NCBI RefSeq assembly: GCF_008919445.1
Contig: NZ_VSLG01000002.1
Span: 124,001-188,000, forward strand
Source of the DNA: Serinicoccus kebangsaanensis
GTDB taxonomy: Bacteria > Actinomycetota > Actinomycetes > Actinomycetales > Dermatophilaceae
Length of the DNA stretch: 64,000 nucleotides
Direction: 5' to 3'
The notes below the pieces were generated by a model. The model had not been told where the DNA came from. It made no database searches and was given only the letters and a program-made list of their open reading frames with translations. A program made the position numbers and the translations under genes. This document shows positions 35,361 through 47,514 of this stretch, piece by piece (the first letter of the stretch is position 1; each line of letters begins with the position of its first letter).

Positions 35361-36338
35361 ATGAAGATCGGCATGATCGGGCTCGGCAAGATGGGCGGCA
35401 ACATGCGCGAGCGGCTGCGCCGCGCCGGGGTCGAGGTGGTCGGCTTCGACCTGGACGAGCAGCTGCGCGACGTCGACACCCTCGAGGAGATGGTGGGACA
35501 GCTCGAGAGTCCGCGCGTGGTCTGGGTCATGGTGCCGCACGGCAAGCCGACCAGGTCGACCGTGGAGCAGCTCGGCGAGATGCTGGACGAGGGGGACCTC
35601 GTGATCGAGGGCGGCAACAGCCGCTACACCGAGGACCTCGAGCTGGACGCCGTCCTGGAGCCGCTGGGCATCGGCTACGTCGACTGCGGGGTCTCCGGCG
35701 GCATCTGGGGTCTGGAGAACGGCTACGGCCTGATGTGCGGCGGGCGCGCCGCCGACGTCGAGAAGGCGATGCCGGTCTTCGACGCGCTGCGGCCGGAGGG
35801 TCCCCGTGAGGAGGGCTTCGTGCACGCCGGCGACGTCGGTGCCGGCCACTACGCCAAGATGGTGCACAACGGGATCGAGTACGGCCTGATGGCGGCCTAC
35901 GCCGAGGGCTACGAGCTGCTCCAGGCCAAGGAGATCGTCAAGGACGTCAAGGGGTGCTTCCAGGCCTGGAGCCGCGGGACGGTCGTGCGCTCCTGGCTGC
36001 TGGACCTGCTGGTCAAGGCGTTGGAGGAGACGCCGGACCTGGAGGGCGTCAGCGGCTATACGACCGACTCCGGGGAGGGTCGCTGGACGGTCCAGGAGGC
36101 GATCGACAACGCGGTGCCGATGCCGGTCATCAGCGCGGCCCTGTTCGCCCGGTTCGCCTCGCGGCAGGAGAACTCCCCCGGCATGCAGGCCGTCGCGGCG
36201 CTGCGCGGACAGTTCGGCGGGCACGCCGTGCAGATGCTCGACGACGAGGACACCCGCGACGCGGACCAGCCCGAGGTCCACGGCGGCGCGGAGCCCAAGC
36301 ACGACGAGGGCCTGGCTCGGCCGGGCGACGACTCCTAG
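35361..36338 (+). CDS. gnd: 6-phosphogluconate dehydrogenase, short GndA type
   Basis: The protein has 325 residues, shorter than the classical 470-residue enzyme and typical of the NAD-preferring short form. It oxidatively decarboxylates 6-phosphogluconate to ribulose 5-phosphate. It has the N-terminal Rossmann motif [37 protein letters not shown] and [17 protein letters not shown] with the catalytic Lys-Asn region. ATG at 35361 has AAAGGAGC upstream. Location between dnaN and recF is common in Streptomyces and relatives. Confidence 0.95.
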   Translation: MKIGMIGLGKMGGNMRERLRRAGVEVVGFDLDEQLRDVDTLEEMVGQLESPRVVWVMVPHGKPTRSTVEQLGEMLDEGDLVIEGGNSRYTEDLELDAVLEPLGIGYVDCGVSGGIWGLENGYGLMCGGRAADVEKAMPVFDALRPEGPREEGFVHAGDVGAGHYAKMVHNGIEYGLMAAYAEGYELLQAKEIVKDVKGCFQAWSRGTVVRSWLLDLLVKALEETPDLEGVSGYTTDSGEGRWTVQEAIDNAVPMPVISAALFARFASRQENSPGMQAVAALRGQFGGHAVQMLDDEDTRDADQPEVHGGAEPKHDEGLARPGDDS

Positions 36339-36358
36339 CCCACGCCCTCCCGACGACG

Positions 36359-37600
36359 GTGCATCTGAGCCATCTCGGCATCGCCGACTTCCGCAGCTAC
36401 CCTGCCGCCGAGGTCGACCTCGGTCCCGGGGTGAGCGTCCTGCTCGGGCGCAACGGCCAGGGCAAGACGAACCTGGTCGAGGCGGCCGGCTACGTGGCCA
36501 CGCTGGCCAGCCACCGGGTGGCGCAGGACGCCCCGCTGGTGCGGGCGGGTGCCGACGGCTCGGCCATCATCCGGGCCACCGTGCACCGGGACGGCCACGA
36601 GTCGCTGGTCGAGCTGGAGATCGTGCCCGGGCGGGCGAACCGGGCCAGGCTGAACCGCTCGCCGCTGACCCGGCAGCGGGACGTCCTGGGGACGCTGCGC
36701 ACCGTCCTCTTCGCCCCGGAGGATCTCGCGCTGGTGAAGGGCGACCCCGGTGAGCGTCGTCGGTTCCTGGACGACCTCCTGGTGGCGCGGCAACCTCGGT
36801 GGGCCGCCGTCCGTGCCGACTACGACAAGGTGGTGCGCCAGCGCGGTGCGCTGCTGAAGCAGGCCGCCCACCTGTGGCGCGCCCCGACGCGACGCACGGG
36901 CGGGCCGCGGCTGGCCCCGGGGGAGAGCCTGGAGGAGGGGCGCGCGGCCGCCCTGGCGACGCTCACCGTCTTCGACGACCAGCTGGCGCAGATCGGGGCC
37001 GCCCTGCTGTATGCCCGGCTGCGCCTGCTGCGGGACCTGCGCCCCTACCTGGAGCAGGCATACCGCACCATCAGCGACAGCGGGACGCACGCCGACGCCG
37101 CCTACCGCAGCTCTCTCGCACCGGGGTCGCCGGTCGCCGAGGCGGTGGCGGCCGGGCAGGTCCCGGAGCAGGCGGAGCTCGCGGCCGCCATCCTGGAGTC
37201 CGTCGAGGCCGTGCGCACCCAGGAGCAGGAGCGGGGGGTATGCCTGGTGGGACCGCACCGGGATGACGTGCTGCTGGCCCTGGGAGACCTCCCGGCGAAG
37301 GGGTATGCCAGCCACGGCGAGTGCTGGAGCCTCGCGCTCTCCCTCCGGCTGGCCGGCTTCCACCTGCTGCGGCACGACCTGGGCACCGACCCGGTCCTCG
37401 TGCTGGACGACGTCTTCGCCGAGCTGGACTCCGGTCGACGGGAGCGGCTGGCGGACCTGGTCGCGGACTGCGAGCAGGTGCTGGTCACCGCGGCGGTGGC
37501 GGCGGACGTGCCGGAGCGGCTGCTCGGGGACGGGGTCCGGGTCTTCGAGGTCACCCTGGGCTCGATCACGTCGCGGTCCGGTGCCGGGGCGAGCGCATGA
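36359..37600 (+). CDS. recF: DNA replication and repair protein RecF
   Basis: The protein has 413 residues. It is an SMC-like ATPase that loads RecA at gaps. It has Walker [14 protein letters not shown], the signature-like [14 protein letters not shown] and Walker [21 protein letters not shown] at 36359 starts the typical sequence [14 protein letters not shown]; there is no clear Shine-Dalgarno. An insertion of about 20 residues near 180 ([16 protein letters not shown]) is unremarkable. The stop overlaps the next start (ATGA). Confidence 0.96.
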   Translation: MHLSHLGIADFRSYPAAEVDLGPGVSVLLGRNGQGKTNLVEAAGYVATLASHRVAQDAPLVRAGADGSAIIRATVHRDGHESLVELEIVPGRANRARLNRSPLTRQRDVLGTLRTVLFAPEDLALVKGDPGERRRFLDDLLVARQPRWAAVRADYDKVVRQRGALLKQAAHLWRAPTRRTGGPRLAPGESLEEGRAAALATLTVFDDQLAQIGAALLYARLRLLRDLRPYLEQAYRTISDSGTHADAAYRSSLAPGSPVAEAVAAGQVPEQAELAAAILESVEAVRTQEQERGVCLVGPHRDDVLLALGDLPAKGYASHGECWSLALSLRLAGFHLLRHDLGTDPVLVLDDVFAELDSGRRERLADLVADCEQVLVTAAVAADVPERLLGDGVRVFEVTLGSITSRSGAGASA

Positions 37601-38163
37601 GCGGGGAGTCCGGCCCGGACGGCGGGACGGAGGGCACGGGCGGCGAGCCGGGCACGGACCCCCGGGAGGAGTCGATGGGCGCGGCGCACGAGGCGCTGAC
37701 CCGGGCGCGCCGGACGGCGCGCGGCCGAGGGCTGCGTCCGGGGCCGGCGGGCCGCAGCCGCCGTCGGACGGGCACCCCGTCGGCGCAGGAGCCCGGGACG
37801 GACGGGCGACGCGACCCGCAGCTGCTCGGTGACGAGGTGGACCGGTTGGTGGCCGGCCGGGGGTGGGTGGACGACGTGCAGGTGGGTGGCGTGGTCGGCC
37901 GCTGGGGCAGCATCGTCGGTGACCAGGTGGCGGCGAACGTCGAGGTGGTGGCCTTCGAGGGGAGCACCCTGACGGTCCGCGCGAGGTCGACCGCCTGGGC
38001 CACCCAGATGCGGCTGCTCACCTCCACGGTGCTGCACCGCATCGAGGAGACGATCGGCGAGGGGGTCGTCAGCGAGATCGTGGTCCAGGGCCCGGCGGGA
38101 CCGCACTGGCGCAAGGGACCGTTGTCCTCGGGAGGGCGCGGTCCGAGGGACACCTACGGCTGA
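37597..38163 (+). CDS. DUF721/DciA-family protein
   Basis: The protein has 188 residues. The N-terminal 80 residues are low-complexity, Gly/Arg-rich and probably disordered. The C-terminal DUF721 domain ([20 protein letters not shown] to about 170) contains [36 protein letters not shown] and [10 protein letters not shown]. DciA proteins help load the replicative helicase in bacteria without DnaC. The gene is coupled to recF and precedes gyrB, the mycobacterial Rv0004 position. Confidence 0.9.
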   Translation: MSGESGPDGGTEGTGGEPGTDPREESMGAAHEALTRARRTARGRGLRPGPAGRSRRRTGTPSAQEPGTDGRRDPQLLGDEVDRLVAGRGWVDDVQVGGVVGRWGSIVGDQVAANVEVVAFEGSTLTVRARSTAWATQMRLLTSTVLHRIEETIGEGVVSEIVVQGPAGPHWRKGPLSSGGRGPRDTYG

Positions 38164-38289
38164 GTCACCCCTCGCGCGTGGGGGGACTCGTGATCAGGGG
38201 TCGCGTCGCTCACAGCGGCGTTCATGGGCCGGCAACGAGGGATCGCCCTGTGCACAACTCGGATTCCCCGGCCGCAGAGGGTAGACTGA

Positions 38290-40503
<2,214 letters not shown>

Positions 40504-40514
40504 GCTAGGAACCC

Positions 40515-43220
40515 ATGGCTGACGACGACCAGACCCCTGACCTGCCCGAGATCCCGGACGCGACCGGCGCGGCCCAGAGCGCGGACGCGGCGCTGGAGGC
40601 CGCGGTGAGCGGTGGTGACGGCGGCGACCGCATCGAGCCCATCGACCTCAACGCGGAGATGCAGCGCAGCTACATCGAGTACGCGATGAGCGTCATCGTC
40701 TCGCGCGCGCTGCCGGACGTGCGGGACGGGCTCAAGCCGGTGCACCGGCGGGTGCTCTACGCGATGTACGACGGCGGCTACCGTCCGGACCGCGGCTTCA
40801 ACAAGTGCGCCCGCGTGGTCGGCGACGTGATGGGTCACTACCACCCGCACGGTGACGGCGCGATCTACGACGCGCTCGTCCGGCTGGTGCAGGACTGGTC
40901 GATGCGGCACCCGCTGGTGCAGGGGCAGGGCAACTTCGGCACGCCGGGCGACGACCCGGCCGCGGCCCCGCGCTACACCGAGTGCCGGATGCACCCGCTG
41001 GCGATGGAGATGGTGCGGGACATCCGCGAGGACACCGTCGACATGGTCGACAACTACGACGGCAAGACCCGTGAGCCGTCGGTGCTGCCCGCACGCTTCC
41101 CGAACCTGCTGGTCAACGGGTCGGCCGGGATCGCCGTCGGGATGGCGACCCAGATCCCGCCGCACAACCTGCGCGAAGTGGCGGCCGGCGCCCAGTGGCT
41201 GCTGGACCACCCGGAGGCCACCCGCGAGGAGCTGCTGCAGGCGCTGCTGGAGATCATCCCGGGCCCTGACTTCCCGACCGGCGCCCTGATCATGGGCAAG
41301 AAGGGGATCGAGGAGGCATACCGCACGGGGCGCGGCTCGATCATCATGCGGGCCGTGGTCGAGGTCGAGGAGATCCAGGGGCGGACCTGCCTGGTGGCGA
41401 CCGAGCTGCCCTACCAGGTCAACCCGGACAGCCTGGCGAAGAAGATCGCCGAGCTGGTCAAGGACGGCAAGCTCACCGGGGTCGCCGACCTGCGCGACGA
41501 GACCTCCGGGCGGACGGGCCAGCGGCTGGTCATCGTGCTCAAGCGGGACGCCGTCGCCAAGGTCGTCCTCAACAACCTCTACAAGCACACCCAGCTGCAG
41601 CAGTCGTTCGGGGCCAACATGCTGGCCCTGGTCGACGGGGTGCCGCGGACACTGCCGATCTCGGCCTTCATCCGGCACTGGGTCGAGCACCAGGTCGAGG
41701 TCATCGTGCGCCGCACGCAGCACCGGCTGCGTGAGGCGGAGAAGCAGATCCACGTCTTCCGGGGCTACCTCAAGGCGCTGGACCAGCTGGACGAGGTCAT
41801 CGCGCTCATCCGGCGCAGCCCGTCCGCCGACGACGCCCGCTCCGGGCTGATCGAGCTGCTCGACATCGACGACCTGCAGGCGCGCGCCATCCTCGAGCTG
41901 CAGCTGCGTCGCCTGGCCGCCCTGGAGCGGCAGAAGATCATGGCCGACCACGACGAGCTCGAGGCGCAGATCCTGGAGTTCGAGGACATCCTCGCCAAGC
42001 CGGAGCGGCAGCGGGAGATCATCTCCACCGAGCTCGCCGAGATCGTCGACAAGTTCGGCGACGACCGGCGCACCACGATCGTCCCCTTCGACGGCGACAT
42101 GTCGATGGAGGACCTCATCCCGGAGGAGGACGTCGTCGTCACCATCACCCGGGGCGGCTACGTCAAGCGCACCCCGGTGCGCGAGTACCGCGCGCAGAAC
42201 CGCGGTGGCAAGGGTCGTCGTGGTGCGGCGCTGCGCGCCGACGACGTGGTGCAGCACTTCTTCGTGACGAGCACGCACCACTGGATGCTCTTCTTCACCG
42301 ACCAGGGCCGGGTCTACCGGTCCAAGGCGTACGAGTTCCCCGAGGCCGGGCCGACCGGCAAGGGGCAGCACGTCGCCAACCTGATGGCCTTCCAGCCGGA
42401 CGAGACGATCCGCTCGGTGCTGCCGCTGCAGGACTACGAGCAGGCCCCCTACCTCCTGCTGGCGACACGGAACGGCCTGGTCAAGAAGTCCCGGCTGCCG
42501 GACTACGACTCACCGCGCTCCGGCGGGCTGATCGCGGTGAACCTGCGCGAGGGCGACGAGCTGGTCGGCGCGGCGCTGGCCTCGGGCGACGACGACGTGC
42601 TGCTGGTCTCCAGCGGTGGGCAGTCGGTCCGGTTCCCCGCGGCGGACGACACGCTGCGCCCGATGGGCCGGGCGACCTCCGGGGTCACCGGGATGAAGTT
42701 CCGCGGCGATGACCACCTGCTGTCCATGCAGGTCGTCGCGCACGGCGCGGACCCGTTCGTCTTCGTCGTCTTCGAGTCCGGCATGGCCAAGCGCACCCCC
42801 GTCTCGCAGTACCGCCGTCAGGGCCGCGGCGGGCTGGGCATCAAGGTGGCCAAGGCCACCGAGAAGGCCGGCCAGGTGGTGGGTGCGCTGCTGGTCGACG
42901 AGACCGACGAGGTGCTGGTGCTGACCGAGCGCGGCAACGTCGTCCGCTCCCGGGTCGGTGGTGAGAACGGCGTCCGCGTCACCGGCCGGGACACCAGCGG
43001 CGTGATCTTCGCCCGGCCGGGCAGGGGGGATGCGATCGTCGCGGTGGCGCGCAACGCCGAGGCCGCCGGTGAGGACGAGCTCGAGGAGGCGGTGCAGGAG
43101 CAGGTCGACGGCGCGGATGCCGCAGGCGCGAGCACCGATGGCGTACCGTCGAGTCAGGCCGATGACGCCGCGTCGACCGCCGACGGCGACACCGAGAGCA
43201 CTGAGGGAGATGGAGCATGA
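40515..43220 (+). CDS. gyrA: DNA gyrase subunit A
   Basis: The protein has 901 residues. The breakage-reunion domain has [16 protein letters not shown], the [19 protein letters not shown] and the catalytic Tyr in RYTECRM. The C-terminal beta-pinwheel has the GyrA-box-like [10 protein letters not shown]. With GyrB it introduces negative supercoils. The C-terminal 55 residues are an acidic tail. Residue 115 is Gly at the position equal to E. coli Ser83, with Asp119 kept. ATG at 40515 is preceded by AGGA. The stop overlaps the next gene (ATGA). Confidence 0.97.
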   Translation: MADDDQTPDLPEIPDATGAAQSADAALEAAVSGGDGGDRIEPIDLNAEMQRSYIEYAMSVIVSRALPDVRDGLKPVHRRVLYAMYDGGYRPDRGFNKCARVVGDVMGHYHPHGDGAIYDALVRLVQDWSMRHPLVQGQGNFGTPGDDPAAAPRYTECRMHPLAMEMVRDIREDTVDMVDNYDGKTREPSVLPARFPNLLVNGSAGIAVGMATQIPPHNLREVAAGAQWLLDHPEATREELLQALLEIIPGPDFPTGALIMGKKGIEEAYRTGRGSIIMRAVVEVEEIQGRTCLVATELPYQVNPDSLAKKIAELVKDGKLTGVADLRDETSGRTGQRLVIVLKRDAVAKVVLNNLYKHTQLQQSFGANMLALVDGVPRTLPISAFIRHWVEHQVEVIVRRTQHRLREAEKQIHVFRGYLKALDQLDEVIALIRRSPSADDARSGLIELLDIDDLQARAILELQLRRLAALERQKIMADHDELEAQILEFEDILAKPERQREIISTELAEIVDKFGDDRRTTIVPFDGDMSMEDLIPEEDVVVTITRGGYVKRTPVREYRAQNRGGKGRRGAALRADDVVQHFFVTSTHHWMLFFTDQGRVYRSKAYEFPEAGPTGKGQHVANLMAFQPDETIRSVLPLQDYEQAPYLLLATRNGLVKKSRLPDYDSPRSGGLIAVNLREGDELVGAALASGDDDVLLVSSGGQSVRFPAADDTLRPMGRATSGVTGMKFRGDDHLLSMQVVAHGADPFVFVVFESGMAKRTPVSQYRRQGRGGLGIKVAKATEKAGQVVGALLVDETDEVLVLTERGNVVRSRVGGENGVRVTGRDTSGVIFARPGRGDAIVAVARNAEAAGEDELEEAVQEQVDGADAAGASTDGVPSSQADDAASTADGDTESTEGDGA

Positions 43221-43972
43221 GCAGCACGACGGGCTCCTCGGGGCAGGCTGCGTCCTCCACCGACGAGACGCAGGTGCACGACAAGGCCGGCTCCACGGAC
43301 GATGCTGCGAAGGGTTCCGGGGCGGCCGGCGACCGGCAGTCCTCGGGCGAGGAGCGCTCCGCCGCGGCCAAGATGAAGGACGGTGCGCTCGCCCGCACCG
43401 CCCAGGGCCGTGACCTCGCGGCCCGCAAGGCGCGTGCCCTGCGCGGCGCGACGGCCGGGCTGGCCTCAGGGTCCGCCGCCGGGGCGAGCGCCGGCCGCGG
43501 AGGCTCCGCGCGGGGCAACCCCCCGCGCGACGGTGCGCCGTCGAGCACCGCACGCACCTCGGGCAACCGTCCCTCGGCCAGGCCCGCTCCGCGACGTGGT
43601 GGGCCCCGACGGGTGCGGCTCACCGCCCAGCGGATCGACCCCTGGTCGGTCCTGAAGATCAGCTTCCTGGTGTCGGTGGCACTGGGCATCTCCGGTGTCG
43701 TCATGGTGGCCGTGCTGTGGACGGTGCTGTCGGGGATGAACGTCTTCTCCACGATCAACGACTTCCTCACCCAGATCACCAGCGGCGAGGCCAGCGGTCC
43801 GACCATCGACCTCACCGACTACCTCGGCTTCAGCCGGGTGATCGCGCTGGCCGCGGTGCTCGGCGTGCTCAACGTCTTCCTGCTCACCGCGCTCGCCACG
43901 CTGTCGGCCTTCCTCTACAACATCTGCGCGGCGTTGGTCGGCGGCGCCCAGGTGACGCTCTCCGACGAGTAG
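43217..43972 (+). CDS. DUF3566 transmembrane protein
   Basis: The protein has 251 residues. About 130 residues of disordered, charged sequence precede the conserved domain, which starts [20 protein letters not shown]. Two membrane helices cover about 150-175 and 208-240. The equivalent in mycobacteria is Rv0007. The function is unknown; the location directly after gyrA and the coupling are conserved. It is followed by a GC-rich hairpin likely to end the gyr operon. Confidence 0.9.
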   Translation: MSSTTGSSGQAASSTDETQVHDKAGSTDDAAKGSGAAGDRQSSGEERSAAAKMKDGALARTAQGRDLAARKARALRGATAGLASGSAAGASAGRGGSARGNPPRDGAPSSTARTSGNRPSARPAPRRGGPRRVRLTAQRIDPWSVLKISFLVSVALGISGVVMVAVLWTVLSGMNVFSTINDFLTQITSGEASGPTIDLTDYLGFSRVIALAAVLGVLNVFLLTALATLSAFLYNICAALVGGAQVTLSDE

Positions 43973-43979
43973 GCGTGGG

Positions 43980-44005
43980 CCGGGCCGGTGAGTCGGCCGG
44001 CCCGG
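43980..44005 (+). terminator. Hairpin terminator after gyrBA-DUF3566
   Basis: Arms CCGGGCCGG (43980-43988) and CCGGCCCGG (43997-44005) enclose an 8-base loop, 8 bases after the stop. No clear T-run follows. It may serve both convergent genes. Confidence 0.6.
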
Positions 44006-44013
44006 TGATCCTC

Positions 44014-44907
44014 TCAGCGCACGATGTGCACGGGGATCTCGCTGAGGTGCAGGATGTTGCGGGTCGTCGATCCCAGAAGGAAGGACGACAGACGTCCCGA
44101 GCCGCGGTGACCCAGGACCAGGAGGGCGGCGTCGCCCGAAGCCTCGATCAGGTTCTCGTCGGCGCGTCCGCTCGGGGTGCTGGTGGTGACCGACACCTCG
44201 GGGTAGGAGGTCGCCACCTGCCCTACCGCGTCCCGGGCACGTTGGTCGGCCTGCTCCGCGCGGAGCTCGAGGGTCTCCTCCATGAAGCGGGTGCCGTCCG
44301 GGCTCATGCCCCACGGATCGGGGGTGGGTCGCTCCCAGCTGCTGACGACCAGCAGGTCGGCACCCCAGGTCTGGGCGATCGACGCGGCGACCTCCGCGGC
44401 TCGCTCGGACTCCGGCGAGCCGTCCACACCGACGACCACCGGTGCCTGCGGGCCAGGCATGGTGCTGGCCCCTGGCACGACGGTGACCGGGCATCGGGCA
44501 TGACCGGTGATGCCGTAGGCCGTCGCGCCCAGCAGGCTGCTGCGGATGCGGCCGAGTCCGCGAGAGCCCACGACGACACCTCGTGCCCTGGCCGACGCCT
44601 CGTCCAGGGCCTGACGCGGCCCGAGGAGCGAACCACGCGCGGCGACGTGGATGTCGGGTTGCTCCTCCTGCGCCAGCCGGGCGCCCTGCTCGGCGAGATC
44701 CACGGCGCGCTGCTGCTCGGTGCCAGGATCCCAGAGGCCGGCGGCCTCGTCCTGCGCGTAGACGATGCGGTCGGCGGCGTGCAGGACCGTCAGGGGCGTG
44801 TCGGTCCGGACCGCGTGCGCGGCGGCCCACCGCACCGCGTCCTGTGCGCTCGGCGATCCGTCGAAGCCCACCACGAGTGGGCGGGTGGTGTGTTCCGAGT
44901 CAGCCAT
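44014..44907 (-). CDS. Tandem-domain universal stress protein
   Basis: The protein has 297 residues with two UspA domains. Each starts with a nucleotide-site strand (LVVGFDGSPSAQDA and VVVGVDGSPESERA) and ends with the ATP-binding loop (GSRGLGRIRSSLLG and GHRGSGRLSSFLLGS). Such proteins accompany hypoxia, dormancy or stress survival. ATG at 44907 is chosen because GGAGAGG lies 8 bases upstream; GTG at 44916 is an alternative. An AT-rich palindrome lies just upstream. The gene is not part of the conserved oriC synteny and interrupts the link between DUF3566 and tRNA-Ile. Confidence 0.92.
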   Translation of the reverse strand: MADSEHTTRPLVVGFDGSPSAQDAVRWAAAHAVRTDTPLTVLHAADRIVYAQDEAAGLWDPGTEQQRAVDLAEQGARLAQEEQPDIHVAARGSLLGPRQALDEASARARGVVVGSRGLGRIRSSLLGATAYGITGHARCPVTVVPGASTMPGPQAPVVVGVDGSPESERAAEVAASIAQTWGADLLVVSSWERPTPDPWGMSPDGTRFMEETLELRAEQADQRARDAVGQVATSYPEVSVTTSTPSGRADENLIEASGDAALLVLGHRGSGRLSSFLLGSTTRNILHLSEIPVHIVR

Positions 44908-44925
44908 GATGATCACCTCTCCGTT

Positions 44926-44941
44926 TATACTACTTAGTATA
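44926..44941. promoter_or_regulatory. 16-bp AT-rich palindrome, operator-like
   Basis: TATACTACTTAGTATA has perfect 7-base arms around CT, 19 bases upstream of the usp start and between usp and the XRE gene. It stands out in otherwise GC-rich DNA and also resembles -10 sequences. The half-site TAGTAT recurs in the palindrome before the ABC operon. Confidence 0.6.
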
Positions 44942-44980
44942 GTAGATAGAGCTGGCTATGTCGTCCAGTGTGGGTTTCGC

Positions 44981-45214
44981 TCAGCTGCCGATCCGGGGGA
45001 AGGGCGATCGGCTGAAGACCGTCTCGACCGTCACGTCGAAGAACTCGGCGATCTGCAGGGCGAGGACCAGCGACGGGCTGTACTCCCCGCGCTCCAGGTA
45101 GCCCACCGTCTGGTAGTGCACGCCGAGCGCGTCGGCGAGGTCGCGACGGGTGATCCCGCGCTCGACCCGCAGCATCGCGATCCGGTTGTGCAGCGGCGTG
45201 GACTCGCTCGGCAC
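44981..45214 (-). CDS. Small XRE-family DNA-binding regulator
   Basis: The protein has 77 residues. It is a single helix-turn-helix domain (IAMLRVERGITRRDLADALG and VHYQTVGYLERGEYSPSL, then IAEFFDVTVETVFSR). GTG at 45214 overlaps no gene but lies 5 bases after the permease stop. Small XRE proteins of this type often close operons for ABC-2 exporters and control them. The two TAGTAT-containing palindromes nearby are candidate binding sites. Confidence 0.82.
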   Translation of the reverse strand: MPSESTPLHNRIAMLRVERGITRRDLADALGVHYQTVGYLERGEYSPSLVLALQIAEFFDVTVETVFSRSPFPRIGS

Positions 45215-45219
45215 GGAGC

Positions 45220-46074
45220 TCAGTAGCCCTTCGCCAGCACGCGCTCGCGCGCCGCCTGCACCGTGCTGCCCGACTGCCGACGCGCCATCCGGCGCAGCAG
45301 CACCGGGGCCACGAGCAGTCCCACCACCGCCCAGCCGAGCAGCACCAGCAGGGCGAGGGCCAGCCGGAACTCGCCACCGATCTCGGCCGCAGCCGCGCTC
45401 TCCGGCAGGACGATCGAGCGGACCGCCACCCCGATCCAGTAGAGCGGGCTGAGCTGGGCCAGCCACTGCAGCGGTGCGGGCCAGCCGCCGACCGGGTAGA
45501 ACACCCCGGAGAGCGCGGCGACGGCATACATCGTCATCATCGCCCACGCCAGGCCGATCATGGTGCGGAAGACCGACCCCAGCACCGCCCCCCACGGGAG
45601 CATGGTGGCCACGCCGAGCAGGAAGACGAGGATGAGCAGCACCCAGCCCGGGACGTCCCGGGGCATGACCTCGGGCAGGAAGATGGCCGCCCCGACGATC
45701 GCCGGCAGCATCGGGATGAGCGCGTCGAACGGCGCCACGAGGAGCTTGGCCAGCAGGTGACCGCTCATGCCGTGCGGCACCGCCTTGGCCCGCAGCAGGG
45801 TGCCGTCCTCACGCTCGGCCTGCAGCTCGCCGGCGACCCCGAGGACCGCCGCCGAGATGACGCCGAAGGCGAGGAAGCCGCTGAAGATGTAGCCGCTCGC
45901 GCCGACCTGGGCGGCGCCGAACTCGGCGTCACGCAGGAACCACAGCACGACGAGGACGACCAGCGAGACGACGATGACGCTCAGCCCGGCGGCGGAGGTG
46001 TACTTGCGGACCAGGGTGATCCGGGCCTGCCGGGCGGCGGCCGCGAGGACGGCGGTGGGGATGGTCTGGCTCAT
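45220..46074 (-). CDS. ABC-2 type transporter permease
   Basis: The protein has 284 residues with six membrane helices (first at about 30-50, last near 245-268). It follows the ABC-2 pattern, including an N-terminal amphipathic stretch and GELQAEREDGTLLRAKAVPHG, the coupling-helix region. It probably forms an exporter with the adjacent ATPase; the substrate is unknown. ATG at 46074 overlaps the ATPase stop (ATGA). Confidence 0.88.
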   Translation of the reverse strand: MSQTIPTAVLAAAARQARITLVRKYTSAAGLSVIVVSLVVLVVLWFLRDAEFGAAQVGASGYIFSGFLAFGVISAAVLGVAGELQAEREDGTLLRAKAVPHGMSGHLLAKLLVAPFDALIPMLPAIVGAAIFLPEVMPRDVPGWVLLILVFLLGVATMLPWGAVLGSVFRTMIGLAWAMMTMYAVAALSGVFYPVGGWPAPLQWLAQLSPLYWIGVAVRSIVLPESAAAAEIGGEFRLALALLVLLGWAVVGLLVAPVLLRRMARRQSGSTVQAARERVLAKGY

Positions 46075-47003
46075 CGCAGGGCCTCCAGCGCGGTGGTGTC
46101 CAGCTCACCGGTGGCGGCGTCGTCGGCCTCGGAGCGGCGCACGATGTCGAGATAGACGTCCTCCAGGGAGGCGGCGCGCACCTCGAGCACCTCGACCTCG
46201 CCGGGGCGGCTGCCCAGGACCTGCGTGAGGTATGCCGTGGGGTCCGGCTCGGCGTGCACGGTGACCTGACCCGTGGCGCGGTCCCGCAGCCGCACCTCGC
46301 TGGACCGGGAGAGCTCGAGCCGCAGCGCGTCCGGGGTGCCGTCGGCGACGATCCGGCCCCCGGCGAGGATGAGCAACCGGTCGGCGATCTTCTCCGCCTC
46401 GGCGAGGTCGTGCGTCGTGACGAGGACGGTCGTGTCCAGGTCGGCCAGGTCGGCGACGAGGTCGTGGATGTCCCGTCGCCCGGCCGGGTCGAGGCCGGTC
46501 GTCGGCTCGTCGAGGAAGAGCAGCTCGGGTCGCCCCACGAGGCCGATCGCCACGTCGAGCCGGCGCCGCTGACCGCCGGAGAGCTTGTCGATCCGCGCGC
46601 TCGCGTGCTGAGCCAGGCCTACGCGGGTGAGCAGCTCCTCGGTCGGCCACGGCCGCGGCACCGCCGCGGTGGCGTAGGGGCCGTAGTAGCCACCGATCAC
46701 CTCGATGAGGTCGCGGACCTTCCAGGTGCCGTGGTCGCGCCAGCTCTGCAGCACCACGCCGACCCGGGCCCGCCACGCCTCCGGCGCCGAGGTCGGCGTC
46801 TGGCCGAGCACCGTGACCTGACCGCCCGAGGGCTGCCGGAATCCCTCCAGGATCTCCACCGTCGTCGTCTTGCCGGCCCCGTTCGGCCCGAGCAGGGCGA
46901 CGACCTGGCCGCGCTCGATGGACAGGTCGACGCCGTCCAGCACGAGGTTGTCCCCGTAGGCCATGGTGAGGTCGCGGCAGTCGACGACCGGATCGTGCGG
47001 CAT
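46071..47003 (-). CDS. ABC transporter ATP-binding protein
   Basis: The protein has 310 residues. It has Walker A GPNGAGKTTTVEIL, the signature LSGGQRRRLDVAIGL, Walker B LLFLDEPTTGLDP and the switch His in LVTTHDLAEAEKIA. The C-terminal extension (about 215-310) is typical of DrrA/CcmA-like drug or lipid exporter ATPases. It heads the exporter-regulator operon; a palindrome lies 10 bases upstream of the start, in the place of a promoter or operator. Confidence 0.93.
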   Translation of the reverse strand: MPHDPVVDCRDLTMAYGDNLVLDGVDLSIERGQVVALLGPNGAGKTTTVEILEGFRQPSGGQVTVLGQTPTSAPEAWRARVGVVLQSWRDHGTWKVRDLIEVIGGYYGPYATAAVPRPWPTEELLTRVGLAQHASARIDKLSGGQRRRLDVAIGLVGRPELLFLDEPTTGLDPAGRRDIHDLVADLADLDTTVLVTTHDLAEAEKIADRLLILAGGRIVADGTPDALRLELSRSSEVRLRDRATGQVTVHAEPDPTAYLTQVLGSRPGEVEVLEVRAASLEDVYLDIVRRSEADDAATGELDTTALEALR

Positions 47004-47012
47004 ACCGGTGAA

Positions 47013-47030
47013 TGTAGTATGAATGCTACA
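47013..47030. promoter_or_regulatory. Inverted repeat before the ABC exporter operon
   Basis: TGTAGTATGAATGCTACA has 8-base arms with one mismatch. It lies 10 bases upstream of the exporter ATPase start. It shares the TAGTAT half-site with the palindrome at 44926-44941, suggesting one regulator binds both. Confidence 0.55.
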
Positions 47031-47077
47031 TTTCGTGCAAGACCCACTATCTCGTTCCCGCTGCCGCGATCGCGATT

Positions 47078-47107
47078 TTGGTGGCGCTCTGGCGCGTGGG
47101 GTAACCT
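47078..47107 (+). promoter_or_regulatory. Candidate promoter for tRNA-Ile
   Basis: TTGGTG (47078-47083) and TAACCT (47102-47107) are 18 bases apart, with the tRNA starting 27 bases after the -10 box. This fits housekeeping promoter spacing. Confidence 0.4.
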
Positions 47108-47134
47108 CGATCTTCGCGTGCGAGACACGTGTGA

Positions 47135-47211
47135 GGGCCTATAGCTCAGTCGGTTAGAGCGCTGTCCTGATAAGACAGAGGTCACTGGTTCAAGTCCAGT
47201 TAGGCCCACCA
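47135..47211 (+). tRNA. ileT: tRNA-Ile (GAT)
   Basis: A complete cloverleaf: acceptor GGGCCTA pairs with TAGGCCC, the anticodon arm CTGTC-CTGATAA-GACAG gives anticodon GAT, and the T-loop is TTCAAGT. CCA is encoded at the 3' end. It has the conserved position downstream of gyrA-DUF3566 in Actinobacteria. Confidence 0.97.
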
Positions 47212-47255
47212 CCCGCCGGCCGACGTCGACCCGGATGCAGGAGTTGATGGAACAG

Positions 47256-47387
47256 ATGAAGCGCCTTCTCATGGTGGCCGCTGCCGCGGCCGGACTGGTC
47301 GCCCTCAAGCGGATGCAGGACCAGCAGGCCGAGCGCGAGCTCTGGGCCGAGGCCACCGACGACGTGCCGACCCAGCCGGGTCAGTAG
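47256..47387 (+). CDS. DLW-39 family small protein
   Basis: The protein has 43 residues: a hydrophobic N-terminal helix after MKRLLMV, then a charged helix (LKRMQDQQAERELWAEATDD) with the family's characteristic ELWAEATD end. DLW-39 proteins are tiny actinobacterial proteins of unknown function found near the gyrA-tRNA locus. ATG at 47256 gives the usual MKxLL start; ATG at 47247 or 47235 would add 3 or 7 residues. The gene lies between two tRNA genes and probably shares their transcript. Confidence 0.8.
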   Translation: MKRLLMVAAAAAGLVALKRMQDQQAERELWAEATDDVPTQPGQ

Positions 47388-47433
47388 TCTGGCCGCCCGG
47401 CGCGCTGCCGGGTGACACAACTGCATACCCCTC

Positions 47434-47506
47434 GGGGGCGTGGCGCAAGTGGTAGCGCATCTGCTTTGCAAGCAGAGGGTTGTCGGTTCGAGTCCGGTCG
47501 CCTCCA
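47434..47506 (+). tRNA. alaT: tRNA-Ala (TGC)
   Basis: Acceptor GGGGGCG pairs with CGCCTCC (one G-T pair). The anticodon arm CTGCT-TTGCAAG-CAG gives anticodon TGC, and the T-arm contains GTTCGAGTC. Discriminator A is at 47506. CCA is not encoded, unlike in the tRNA-Ile gene, and must be added by the CCA enzyme. Confidence 0.96.
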
Positions 47507-47514
47507 CCCGAGCA

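Noticed and set aside
47135-47506. tRNA genes as integration sites for a mobile element
   Set aside because: No integrase gene and no duplicated tRNA 3' end seen in the following 10 kb; neighbouring accessory genes look like ordinary insertions.
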